64,000 nt of DNA from Oscillospiraceae bacterium (lineage in GTDB: Bacteria; Bacillota; Clostridia; Oscillospirales; Ruminococcaceae), in the NCBI GenBank assembly GCA_025758045.1, contig CP107208.1:1550001-1614000 (forward strand), given 5' to 3'. Both the position numbers and the translations under genes were made by a program. This document shows, in pieces, positions 36,632 to 44,673 of this stretch (its first letter is position 1; each line of letters starts with the position of its first letter). Below the pieces are notes generated by a model. That model ran no database searches. It saw nothing but the letters and a program-made list of their open reading frames with translations, and had not been told where the DNA came from.

Positions 36632-36994
36632 TTTCTTGTTTTTCAATAGGTTATAGGAGTAGTTTCAAGGTATAAAAGTCAAGTATAGTAAATCTATCAG
36701 TTTCTCGATTTGTTCTTTTTCCGATAGCGGAATATCCGTCGGCTTGTCTTATTTGAAAAATCCGGCAATAACAGACCGAAATCCGTTCAAATGGTAGCGA
36801 AGGGCAAGATTCGCCTGGAGTAACTCAAAATTCACGTTGTGAATTTTTCGTTTCCGGCAATCTTGATGGGGATGCGCTCCCCATGCCCTCGCGGACAGCA
36901 ATATGAATTGCAGTCATTGGTTCGACGAGAATCGTCTCGCAGCCGTGATGCTCTGCACCACGGGATGAGGTCTTCCACCTCAAACGCTGGAACC
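36632..36994. other. Unassigned AT-mixed stretch
   Basis: No frame longer than ~60 codons has sense. Near 36890-36990 the composition becomes more balanced, with short inverted pieces (for example GAATTTTTC). I see no gene, and cannot place it as part of the IS remnant. Confidence 0.4.
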
Positions 36995-37050
36995 CTGTTT
37001 GTCAAAGAAGTCGAGAATCGACTTTTCTGACAGACAGGGATTTTTTGTTT
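36995..37050 (+). terminator. Intrinsic terminator beside IS remnant
   Basis: Two 20-nt arms (CTGTTTGTCAAAGAAGTCGA and its complement with three mismatches at 37018-37037) and a GAA loop are followed by ATTTTTTGTTTT. It would end a plus-strand transcript whose gene is no longer present. Confidence 0.6.
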
Positions 37051-37060
37051 TGCGCTTTTC

Positions 37061-37397
37061 CAAGATGTTCTCTATTCTGACCAGCACAGGCAGTACCAGC
37101 GGATGCTCCGCGAAAAGGGCATCCGGCAGAGCATGAGCCGGAAAGGAAACTGTCTGGACAATGCGGTGATAGAAAACTTCTTCGGGCTGCTCAAAAGTGA
37201 ACTGCTGTATTTGCAGGAATTCCGTTCCATGGAGCACTTCAAACAGGAGCTTGTTGCATATCTGGATTACTACAACAACCACCGCATCAAGGCAAAACTG
37301 AAGGGCTTGCCGCCTGCAATTCACAGACAGCAAGCCCTTTCGGCTGCTTGAACAATTTTTGCTTCAAATTATTGTCTAACTTTTTGGGGGCACTTCA
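37061..37397 (+). mobile_element. IS3-family remnant with right end
   Basis: The transposase fragment is followed by TGTCTAACTTTTTGGGGGCA at 37373-37392, which is the usual IS3/IS150-type right inverted repeat. No left end was found, so the element is truncated on its left side. Confidence 0.7.
37067..37351 (+). pseudogene. IS3-family transposase fragment
   Basis: The frame VLYSDQHRQYQRMLREKG, then GIRQSMSRKGNCLDNAVIENFFGLLKSE and YLDYYNNHRIKAKLKGLPPA is the C-terminal half of an IS3-family integrase (rve domain, with the final catalytic Glu in AVIENFFG). The first half with the first catalytic Asp is missing upstream, so the gene is inactive. The stop is intact. Confidence 0.85.
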
Positions 37398-37471
37398 TTG
37401 CTCTGAGGGATTTTCTAATATATGATAGCACTCGCCATATCACTACAGACTATTTTTTGAAGTGCTTTGCC

Positions 37472-38116
37472 TTAATAGTTTTCAATTCCTAATGTAGCGT
37501 AAAAAACATCTTTTTTAAACACATCAAGACCGCCTATATCTCTTTTGTTGTAATAGATAACATATCCCGCATAAAGGTCTTTGTAGCTCCCTGCGTTCTT
37601 AACTTCGCCACTTTTAAATGAATCAATCTTTCCGTCATCGCCACAATATATCCCGGTATACCCATTGCCGTTATCGTATACCGTCCACATCACTGCGCCG
37701 TTTTCGTCGATGAACGAGTAAAAATAGGCATCATTTAATGCCGTGAGCCCCTTCTCTAACGCAGGGACTTCCGAAAGATGAATTATCTCTTCGTAGTGCT
37801 CTTTTAAATCGCCCAAGTCTCCGGTAGATGTGTTACCACCATTGTCTGAATATTTTCCTGTTTTAGAAGCAATCGTCAGCGGCTTACCAATACTTTTTTG
37901 CCGTTGAAACGAATTATTGAGACCGTATATCGTAGACATCTCAGTCTGCACAGCCTGCGTCAACGCTCGCGTTTCTGCCACGACCTGACTCTTTCTGGCC
38001 TTGTCAATGTACCCGGTAAGTGCCGGAATCAGCAGTGCTGCAAGAATAGCCAGAATCACCAGTACAACAATGAGCTCGACCAGCGTAAACCCGCGTTTCG
38101 AATTTTTCTTCGCCAT
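37472..38116 (-). CDS. Type IV pilin-like protein
   Basis: This is a 214-residue protein. ATG 38116 with GAAAGGATG upstream gives the leader MAKKNSKRG, then FTLVELIVVLVILAILAALLIPAL: a canonical class III prepilin with Phe at +1 and Glu at +5. A long alpha-helix (residues ~30-60) leads into a soluble head that includes a Thr/Asn/Gly-rich loop. This is more pilin-like than the degenerate genes at 7-8 kb and could be a major pilin. It lies alone, between the IS remnant and a sortase relic, in a region of lower GC. Confidence 0.8.
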   Translation of the reverse strand: MAKKNSKRGFTLVELIVVLVILAILAALLIPALTGYIDKARKSQVVAETRALTQAVQTEMSTIYGLNNSFQRQKSIGKPLTIASKTGKYSDNGGNTSTGDLGDLKEHYEEIIHLSEVPALEKGLTALNDAYFYSFIDENGAVMWTVYDNGNGYTGIYCGDDGKIDSFKSGEVKNAGSYKDLYAGYVIYYNKRDIGGLDVFKKDVFYATLGIENY

Positions 38117-38147
38117 AGAATCGACATCCTTTCGGTACATTTGATGT

Positions 38148-38176
38148 ATTATAACATATCTTTGCAAAAAAGTCTA
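38148..38176 (-). promoter_or_regulatory. Candidate promoter of pilin gene
   Basis: On the minus strand TAGACT (38171-38176) and TATAAT (38148-38153) are 17 bp apart, 32 bp before the start codon. Confidence 0.5.
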
Positions 38177-38251
38177 TTCTTCTTCTTGAGGTTGTAAATA
38201 CAAAACAGCCTCTACGGGAGTAGCCGACATTAGTAAACATCATACTCCTAT

Positions 38252-38425
38252 ATGAATGACAACACATGGCACTATGCGGTCTCGGACACAGAGGTCCTGC
38301 AGCCGACCCAAATCGAGGAGATGGCGGTCAAAACGTCCGAAAACAACTGGGACCTGACATTGTTTACCTGTACCACGACTGGCCAGGCACGGTATGCGCT
38401 ACGCTGTGTCCGCACAGACGAGTAA
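38252..38425 (+). pseudogene. Sortase C-terminal remnant
   Basis: The frame from ATG 38252 gives 57 residues: MNDNTWHYAVSDTEVLQPTQ, later NNWDLTLFTCTTTGQARYAL and RCVRTDE. The LTLFTC phrase with a following Arg (QARYALRC) fits the sortase active site (TLxTC, then R), as in class B-like enzymes, but the first ~150 residues with the catalytic His are missing. An in-frame TAA lies at 38234-38236. It is therefore a relic. No LPXTG substrates appear in the window. Confidence 0.5.
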
Positions 38426-38480
38426 GCATTATTCATAGTCATCGCTTCCAAAACACAAAAGTATTTCCGCTACACAATCC

Positions 38481-38536
38481 ATAGATACACAACAGCGCGC
38501 CCCGCCTTGCGGCGGGGCGCGCTGTTGTGTATCTAT
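38481..38536. terminator. Perfect 26-bp-arm inverted repeat
   Basis: The arms run from 38481-38506 (ATAGATACACAACAGC then GCGCCCCGCC) to 38511-38536 with no mismatch and a 4-nt loop. It lies 8 bp downstream of the stop of the minus-strand glycan operon, so it can end that transcript. Confidence 0.75.
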
Positions 38537-38544
38537 GCGGAAAA

Positions 38545-39603
38545 TTAAGAGATTTCCTTTTTGCCATCGTAGCTTTTGGCTTTGGTGGGGGCTTTCAGCA
38601 GCTTACGGGTGTACTGGTAAACAATTTGCAGCAGCACATACCAGCAAAAAATCGGATGCATCAGGTAAATCGGGTTTTTGCGGGAGATGGCAAGCCCAAT
38701 GCCATCGGCGAGCGCGGGAAGAATAAACCCGGTGTACGGCACAAACAGCAACGCCTTTTTGCCGATGCCTGGCTGGAAGCGCTCGCGCCCGGCGTAGCCG
38801 GCGTTGTCTTCTTTGGCTTTGTTGACGTTATTCCACACGCGGTAGCGCAGCTTGGGCCAGTAAGCTTTCAGTGAATCGGCCGAGTAGTGCAGCAGCGGGT
38901 CGTTTTTGACGACCAGCAGTTGGGTGTCACCCTGGGCGCGCATGATGTAAAAGGCGTGGACCAGTTCGGTCTCGTCCTGCATGCAGAACGAAAAATATTC
39001 TTTATCGATCATTGTACCTGCGCAGACCAGCTCAATCAGCGGGAAACGGTGCAGCTCTTGGAACGAGACACAGAGTGTGTGCTCGTCCTCCCAACGGACG
39101 TCGTAAAAGTCCCGCAGGTTTTTCTCAAAAAAGCCGTAGCTTTTGGAAAAACGGTAGATGAACAGGGAATAGGGGTCGCCGAACTCGGAAATATATTGGT
39201 TCAGCAGCGGATAATCGTCGGGACGCAGATAGCCGCCGCACAGCGCGGCCTTGCATTCGGGGTGGGCCTGCAAGGCCTGCACCTTGTGCAGAATACTGTC
39301 CGGGTTGACCATGACCTCATCGTGGTCCAGCGTCAGCACATAGCGCCCCCTGGCGGCCTGCATGCCCAACAGTTTAGCGTGCACAGGCTCGGTTCTGGGA
39401 TTGTGGATGACCCGGCCGCCGTAACGTTCAATCAAGGCATAGGTGCCGTCGGTGCTGCCGCCATCCACAGCCAACAGGTCCAGCTTGTCCTGGGGGTAAC
39501 TCTGCTTTTTAATACCTTCCAGCGTGCGGGGCAAAATCTTTTCCGAGTTGAATGTGGCAATCAGGATCGTTACAACAGGCAGGGATTCGGGTGTAGTGTT
39601 CAT
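38545..39603 (-). CDS. Glycosyltransferase family 2
   Basis: This is a 352-residue protein. The GT-A domain has VTILIATFNSEKILPRTLEGI, LLAVDGGSTDGTYALI and a DxD-type LTLDHDEVMV, and the C-terminal half carries two hydrophobic segments (about 285-335; LLFVPYTGFILPALADGIG and LMHPIFCWYVLLQIVYQY). It probably acts at the membrane on a lipid-linked glycan. It is the last gene of the minus-strand operon, before the perfect inverted repeat. Confidence 0.85.
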   Translation of the reverse strand: MNTTPESLPVVTILIATFNSEKILPRTLEGIKKQSYPQDKLDLLAVDGGSTDGTYALIERYGGRVIHNPRTEPVHAKLLGMQAARGRYVLTLDHDEVMVNPDSILHKVQALQAHPECKAALCGGYLRPDDYPLLNQYISEFGDPYSLFIYRFSKSYGFFEKNLRDFYDVRWEDEHTLCVSFQELHRFPLIELVCAGTMIDKEYFSFCMQDETELVHAFYIMRAQGDTQLLVVKNDPLLHYSADSLKAYWPKLRYRVWNNVNKAKEDNAGYAGRERFQPGIGKKALLFVPYTGFILPALADGIGLAISRKNPIYLMHPIFCWYVLLQIVYQYTRKLLKAPTKAKSYDGKKEIS

Positions 39604-39625
39604 AGAGGCTTCTTTCTTTGTCGGT

Positions 39626-40729
39626 TCAGCTCTTCATAAGCGCAGTGGCAATCATCCGGGCAGGGGACTGCGCGGGTACGATGGGCGGGCGCTGGTAGTC
39701 GGGATAGTGGACAATAAAATCATCCACGACCTGCATGCTCTCCTGGTACATGACCACATTCTGGCCAAGGCCGTCGCTGCGCTCGGTATGAGTGCGCAGA
39801 ATTAAGCAGGGTTTGCCCATGTAACTCAACTCTTCCTGGTTACTGCCACCATCCGTAATGACAAACGCCGCGCCCTCCAGCAGTTTCATGAAATCAAAAT
39901 ACTCCACACGGGGTAAGGCGGTCACGTGTGCATTTTGCTTTACAGTGTCCAGTAGCCCCATCTCCTGCAGCGTTACTTCAGTAGGCTTATGCAGGATCAT
40001 CACACAGTGCATGCTTTCAGCCTGTTGCAGCGCGCGGGACAGCATATCGCGCACCAACGTTTTGTTGGCAAGATTCTCCTGCCGGTGCATGACAAACACA
40101 AAGTAAGGAGCGCTCTGCAATTCTGCGATAACTGGGTCCTTGCAGGGAATCGTGCGGGAGTAGGCAAGGCTGTCGGCAATCGTATTATAAGTGGTGTTTA
40201 CCACAAGCCCCTTGGCCTTGCTCAGGTTAGCAGCAGCCTCCTGGCCGGGGGCAAAGTGTAGCCGTACACAGCGGCTGGTCAGTACACGGTCAATTTCTTC
40301 GGGAAAGGGATTCAGCCAGTTGTGGCTGCGCAGGCCGGCCTCTACATGGGCCACACGCATGCCGAAGTGCTTTGCTAGGTACGCACCCATAACGGTGGAA
40401 ACGGTATCACCGTGTACGACCATCGTAGCGCCGCGCAGGGTATCTCTGCCGAAATGCGCGGGAATGGCCTTTTTCCCTTTGTGCCAGGTGGCAGCAAACC
40501 ACTGCATCAACCCGGCAGCCGACTTTTTAATGTCGCTTTCCTTGCTCAGCTCCAAATCCACATGGCCGCCGTTGAGGGCGCGCAGAATGGTGCTTTTTAC
40601 AATATCGTTCTGCCCAGATGCGATGATATGATAGGGAACCTGCTGCGCCTGCAATTGCAGCATTACAGGAAAAAGCTTGATCAGTTCGGCCTCCGTGCCG
40701 ATGAAAAAATAAATACCTGACTGTGCCAT
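39626..40729 (-). CDS. wecB: UDP-GlcNAc 2-epimerase family
   Basis: This is a 367-residue protein. HVEAGLRSHNWLNPFPEEIDRVLT, MHRQENLANK and ITDGGSNQEELSYMGKPCLILRTHTER match the WecB fold, including residues that bind UDP. It converts UDP-GlcNAc to UDP-ManNAc. Some branches act on related sugars or nucleotides, so the exact substrate is inferred. It provides a ManNAc-type donor to the adjacent transferases. It is separated from the GT2 gene by 22 bp. Confidence 0.85.
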   Translation of the reverse strand: MAQSGIYFFIGTEAELIKLFPVMLQLQAQQVPYHIIASGQNDIVKSTILRALNGGHVDLELSKESDIKKSAAGLMQWFAATWHKGKKAIPAHFGRDTLRGATMVVHGDTVSTVMGAYLAKHFGMRVAHVEAGLRSHNWLNPFPEEIDRVLTSRCVRLHFAPGQEAAANLSKAKGLVVNTTYNTIADSLAYSRTIPCKDPVIAELQSAPYFVFVMHRQENLANKTLVRDMLSRALQQAESMHCVMILHKPTEVTLQEMGLLDTVKQNAHVTALPRVEYFDFMKLLEGAAFVITDGGSNQEELSYMGKPCLILRTHTERSDGLGQNVVMYQESMQVVDDFIVHYPDYQRPPIVPAQSPARMIATALMKS

Positions 40730-40732
40730 AGA

Positions 40733-41494
40733 TTAAGACCTTTCCAGCGTATCTGCTTTATCATAGTAATGCAGAATGTGCAAACGATAAAAAATTGCCA
40801 GCGTATCGACAAACATATTGCGAATGTCCTGATATCCGATCCGCCCGAAAGAAGCCCGGTGGAACACTACCTCAATCGGTGCGGAAGTGATTTTATATCC
40901 GCGTGCATTGATGATAGCCAAAACCTCAATATCAAACGCAAAACGCTTGACCAGGATCTGCCGCATGACCGGCTTGATGACCTCGGCCTTAAACAGCTTC
41001 AGGCCGGTCTGGGTGTCCCGCACGTTCAAGCGGAAAAGAATTAACAGCAGAATATAATAACCCCAGCTGTACACGCGCCGGATGGCCGGGTAATCGACCT
41101 TGGATTCCGGGTGCATCTTGCTGCCAATGACAACATCAGCATTTTCCCGCTGCATACGATCGATAAAGTCTGCCAGCTGTTCGGGCGCTAAATCCAAATC
41201 GGCATCACAGAAAGCAATATAGTCACCCGTGGCGTGGGCCGTGCCCTCGCGCAGCGCGCCGCCCTTGCCCTGGTTGGGCTGGTAGCTGATGCAGCAGATC
41301 TTCGGATTCTCGGCTGCGGCGCGCTCGATCTCCGCTTTGGTGCGGTCGCTGCTGCCGTCGTCGATGACCAGCAATTCATAGTCATCCGCCAGCGGGCAGA
41401 TCTGCCGCGCAGCTTCCAGCGCGTTTTCGTAGATGATGGTTTCCTCATTATAAGCAGGCATCAGTACGGAAAGCTTGCCTGACAGTTTTGCCAT
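40733..41494 (-). CDS. GT2, dolichyl-phosphate sugar synthase-like
   Basis: This is a 253-residue protein. SVLMPAYNEETIIYENALEAAR, LLVIDDGSSDRTKAEI, GKGGALREGTAHATGDYIAFCDADLDLAPEQL show the polyprenyl-phosphate glucose/mannose synthase motifs (DADL and GKG-AL-G). One short hydrophobic helix (SWGYYILLLILF) lies near 150. It likely makes an undecaprenyl-phosphate sugar for the GtrII-like enzyme upstream in the operon. Only 3 bp separate it from wecB. Confidence 0.85.
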   Translation of the reverse strand: MAKLSGKLSVLMPAYNEETIIYENALEAARQICPLADDYELLVIDDGSSDRTKAEIERAAAENPKICCISYQPNQGKGGALREGTAHATGDYIAFCDADLDLAPEQLADFIDRMQRENADVVIGSKMHPESKVDYPAIRRVYSWGYYILLLILFRLNVRDTQTGLKLFKAEVIKPVMRQILVKRFAFDIEVLAIINARGYKITSAPIEVVFHRASFGRIGYQDIRNMFVDTLAIFYRLHILHYYDKADTLERS

Positions 41495-41522
41495 GGGGTA
41501 CCTCCTGGCATACAGCGACGTT

Positions 41523-42314
41523 TTACTTCTTCTGGCTGTGATGGTACAGCCAGTTCTGAATTTTAACGATCAACGAGGGATTCAGGTTAAAAATAATCGA
41601 CTTTGCCTTGATGACAAATGTGTCTTTAAACCCCATAAAAGGGCGATGACTGGTGTCGATATTTAGCCCATTCTGAGCAGCAAAAGAACGTACGCACAGC
41701 TGCCACTTGCCGCGCTGTACAGACCCGGCCGGATGGATACGCTGATACTGGCTGTCTTTACAGGTAAGTACTGTATAAGAGTAGGTTTCAGGGGAAAAAG
41801 ACTTCACCCGCTCAAAGTTCCAGGCATCGGCATCTTCAGCACAGGCAATGCAGAGAAACTCCTTGCGCCAGACGGAAGGCCCGGCAGCCAGGCGGTACTG
41901 AGTGCCTGCGGGAATTTCTCGATAGCCGCCGTCTTTACTCCAAATCGGCATTGTGGGGGTGAGATAATCCAAATACACAACGCCAACCTCTTTGTGCTGA
42001 CGCAGCAAAGTCACATCAGCAACGATCTTCTCCTGGTCGATTTTTCCGGCAAGCCAGTGGTCTTCCAGTGTGATGAAGATGTATTCTTCCTGAATTTGCG
42101 CACAAACTTCCCGCAGGCGGCCTGTCCACGAGGGGTTGGGGCTGTGCAGGGCACGGCTATATACCGTCCCTGCCTCCGGCTCGCCGCTCTCGGTACACAG
42201 GTATACCGGGTAGGGACAGTCCGGCCAGAACTTGCGCATACAGTCCGAAAACGGCGTCCAGCAATCGGCATATTTATCACAGGAGACAACAAGGATACAC
42301 ATATCCTGCATCAT
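41523..42314 (-). CDS. Hypothetical glycosyltransferase-like protein
   Basis: This is a 263-residue protein. ILVVSCDKYADCWTPFSDCMRKF and WTGRLREVCAQIQEEYIFITLEDHWLAG have the look of a small GT-A-like domain with a DH/ED acidic phrase, and WRKEFLCIACAEDADAW follows. It is cytosolic with no membrane segment. I do not know the exact family. Its place in a glycan operon between GtrII-like and GT2 genes makes a transferase role likely. Confidence 0.45.
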   Translation of the reverse strand: MMQDMCILVVSCDKYADCWTPFSDCMRKFWPDCPYPVYLCTESGEPEAGTVYSRALHSPNPSWTGRLREVCAQIQEEYIFITLEDHWLAGKIDQEKIVADVTLLRQHKEVGVVYLDYLTPTMPIWSKDGGYREIPAGTQYRLAAGPSVWRKEFLCIACAEDADAWNFERVKSFSPETYSYTVLTCKDSQYQRIHPAGSVQRGKWQLCVRSFAAQNGLNIDTSHRPFMGFKDTFVIKAKSIIFNLNPSLIVKIQNWLYHHSQKK

Positions 42315-42338
42315 TCGTATTCCATCCTTCCTTGGGGC

Positions 42339-44000
42339 TTAGTAGGGAAAAAGCCTTACCACCAGCACGCCGTTATACCAAGTCCAGCAGTTTTGTGCAG
42401 GGAACGCTTCCAGCTCGTTCAGCGCGGCGGTCAGGCTGTCCGCGTCGGCGGTGTAACCCTGCTCCTGCAAAGTCTTGGCGACATCGGCAGGCATAAAGGA
42501 AGAATCGCTGGCGTTCAGCAGGTTCATATCCGCTTTCAAATGCTGGTTGATGTAGCGTTCCGCCACAAACGGCGCGCTGTAGGACTGTTCCCAGTAATAG
42601 TCACCGCCGATGCCGGCCACATCGCCCGCGGGCTCGTAGGCTTTCTGGCCGGGGAAATAGGTTGTCTGGTATCCGGCCAGAACTACCGGAGTGACGCCTT
42701 TTTCGTACCCGGGCACAGACTCGATGCGGTCCACCAGGCGGGTGGAGTCAGCAATCGTCATCTCGTACCGCGCATATGCCTTGGTATAGCACAGATTCGC
42801 CAGCCGGATGCCGCACAAAACAGTCAGCCCGGCTACCACGCAGGCCAGCAGAGAATAACCCCACCGCAGCAGCCTTTCCCAATCTTTGCGCAGGTCGTCC
42901 CGGCGGTAAAGCTGCTCAACGGCCATCACGAAAAACAGCCATGGCGTCAGGTAGGAGAAGGTCATCAAGGTGTGTACCCACTTGGCAACAATGCCAATGG
43001 CATTCATGGCCAGCGGCAGGCAGACAATGTCTGCCACCAGCAAAAACAGCCCCAGAGGGCGTTTCCACAGCTGCTGTTTTACCAGCAGCCAGACGACCAG
43101 CACAGCCGACAGCGCCGCGCAGAGCAGAAACAGCGAGTACATGACCCGCTCGCCATGGAAATAGGTGTTGTAGGTGCCGGGCAAAAAGAAGGTGAACACC
43201 TGCTGCAACGAGGTGACGATGTTGCCCACATAATCAGTCGCAGCCTGGGCCTGGGCATCCTGCACGCGGCCCGCCGTGTTGTTAGCGGTGATCAGATTGC
43301 AGATCAGCGTCGTGCCGATCATCGAGCCGCCGAACAAAAATAGCATCCCGAAATGCCGCGCTAAATTGTGCTTGTCATCGCCTTTTTCGTTGAATAACAG
43401 CTTTTTTAAGCTGCACAGGAAAAACAAACTCAGCGTCATGCCGACATAAGCGGCATAGCTGCCTTCAGACAGCAGCATAAACACAAACGCGGCGATCCAG
43501 CCGTGCCGCCATTTTTCGTAGGCATAGGCAGCCATGCAGGCAAACAGCAGCGCCCCGGCGTAGATGTGGGCGCTGGTCAGGTAAAAGTTTGAGGAAATCA
43601 TCGTCGGGCATGTGACCATCAACCCCGAGACCAGCACCACGCCTGCGCGGCTGGTAATGCCCAGTGCTTCACAGACGAACCAGGCCGCTGCGCCGTACAG
43701 CGCCAGCGTGACCACACCCAGCAGCCACGGCGTGCGGATGGTACCCAGCAGATCCCAGTACAATTTGATGAGCCAGCGCGTGCCGGAAGCACCATCCGCC
43801 CAGGAAAATCCTTGCGTAAACAGTGCCGAATCATCCGCCCCGGTCAGCATATTGGTGTAGCAGTACATGTGCGCGGCCAGGCCGATGATAAAGGTCGCCA
43901 GCATGCACAGCTTGAAATTCCGCGGAAGCTTTTTATAGCCGTCCGCCAGGCTTTCCAACGGCGAGCGGTCCCAGAACGGTTTGGATCGGAGGTTCTCCAT
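42339..44000 (-). CDS. GtrII-like membrane glucosyltransferase
   Basis: This 553-residue protein has around ten hydrophobic segments. The N-terminal phrase YCYTNMLTGADDSALFTQG and the double acidic residues fit the GtrII family of O-antigen glucosyltransferases that use polyprenyl-phosphate glucose. I took ATG 44000 over GTG 44003 because of spacing to GGGAG. It is the first gene of the minus-strand glycan operon and matches the GT2 lipid-sugar synthase that lies two genes downstream. TATAAT at 44018-44023 is a candidate -10, with no clear -35. Confidence 0.7.
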   Translation of the reverse strand: MENLRSKPFWDRSPLESLADGYKKLPRNFKLCMLATFIIGLAAHMYCYTNMLTGADDSALFTQGFSWADGASGTRWLIKLYWDLLGTIRTPWLLGVVTLALYGAAAWFVCEALGITSRAGVVLVSGLMVTCPTMISSNFYLTSAHIYAGALLFACMAAYAYEKWRHGWIAAFVFMLLSEGSYAAYVGMTLSLFFLCSLKKLLFNEKGDDKHNLARHFGMLFLFGGSMIGTTLICNLITANNTAGRVQDAQAQAATDYVGNIVTSLQQVFTFFLPGTYNTYFHGERVMYSLFLLCAALSAVLVVWLLVKQQLWKRPLGLFLLVADIVCLPLAMNAIGIVAKWVHTLMTFSYLTPWLFFVMAVEQLYRRDDLRKDWERLLRWGYSLLACVVAGLTVLCGIRLANLCYTKAYARYEMTIADSTRLVDRIESVPGYEKGVTPVVLAGYQTTYFPGQKAYEPAGDVAGIGGDYYWEQSYSAPFVAERYINQHLKADMNLLNASDSSFMPADVAKTLQEQGYTADADSLTAALNELEAFPAQNCWTWYNGVLVVRLFPY

Positions 44001-44259
44001 CACACAATCTCCCTATTATTATAAATAAGTATACGATAAAAGTATAACACACCACAGGGTCAAGTTCAATACTCAAGGCCCGCAGGGCGAATAAAACGCG
44101 GACAGGAAAGAAACAGGGAAAATAATCAAAAATTCTTAATTCTGCTGTACGGCGGGCTGGAACGGGTGCAGTACGACCAGATCTAAGATCAGTCGGACGA
44201 GGCCGACCGCAAAAGCGCGGCGCTGGGATCCACGGCATGTGCAGTGGTGTTTTTGGTGC

Positions 44260-44479
44260 GCCTCCTCATGGGTGCTCTCCCTCATCAACGACGTACTGGA
44301 CATGAGCCGCATTCGCGCCCTGCCGTACCATGCGCTGGCGTCCATCCCCATCGTGGCCACCAGCCAACGCCTTCGCTGAGGACAAATGCGCCGCCCTGGA
44401 AGCTGGCATGAACGGCCATATCGGTAAGCCCATCGGGATACCGAAGTTAATAGAAACATTAAAGAAAATTTTGCATTAA
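44260..44479 (+). pseudogene. Hybrid histidine kinase/receiver relic
   Basis: One frame reads ASSWVLSLINDVLDMSRIR, the H-box end of a HisKA domain (LLSLINDVLDMSRIE type), and runs straight into ALPYHALASIPIVAT and, after a +1 shift, NAFAEDKCAALEAGMNGHIGKPI, the end of a receiver domain, then LIETLKKILH and TAA. The region between (ATPase domain, receiver start) is missing, so the joint is a deletion at two similar Arg-Ile phrases. The gene is inactive. Confidence 0.75.
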
Positions 44480-44483
44480 AAAT

Positions 44484-44516
44484 GGCAGGCACCTGTAATA
44501 GGTGTCTGCCGTTTTT
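44484..44516 (+). terminator. Intrinsic terminator of relic
   Basis: An 11-bp stem (GGCAGGCACCT / AGGTGTCTGCC, one G-T pair) with a 5-nt loop and GTTTTT tail lies 5 bp after the relic's stop. Confidence 0.8.
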
Positions 44517-44517
44517 G

Positions 44518-44673
44518 CCCGGAGCCTCCCTCTGGGAGGAAGGTGCCCCGCAGGGGCGGAGGGAGAGACAAAACTTTTAGCTGCTGCGGATACGAAGCTT
44601 TCTCCCTCACCCGCTTCGCGGGACCGCTTACGCAGCCGGGCCCCTCTGTCGCGCAGAGGAAGCCAAAGATCGA
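44518..44673. repeat. GC-rich palindromic intergenic element
   Basis: GGAGCCTCCCTCTGGGAGGA, CCCGCAGGGGCGGAGGGAGA and CCCGCTTCGCGGGACCGC are nested imperfect palindromes that match the family at 10.2, 23.2 and 56.9 kb. No gene or promoter sense was found. Confidence 0.55.

Noticed and set aside
38266..38484. A 72-codon plus-strand frame at the sortase relic
   Set aside because: The frame has no sense; the sortase-like frame one register away carries the active-site phrase.
38481..38536. Invertible promoter switch
   Set aside because: The arms are only 4 nt apart, so there is no segment between them to invert.
41733..43343. A 536-codon plus-strand frame over the minus-strand glycan genes
   Set aside because: It runs through two good minus-strand genes with RBS and family motifs.
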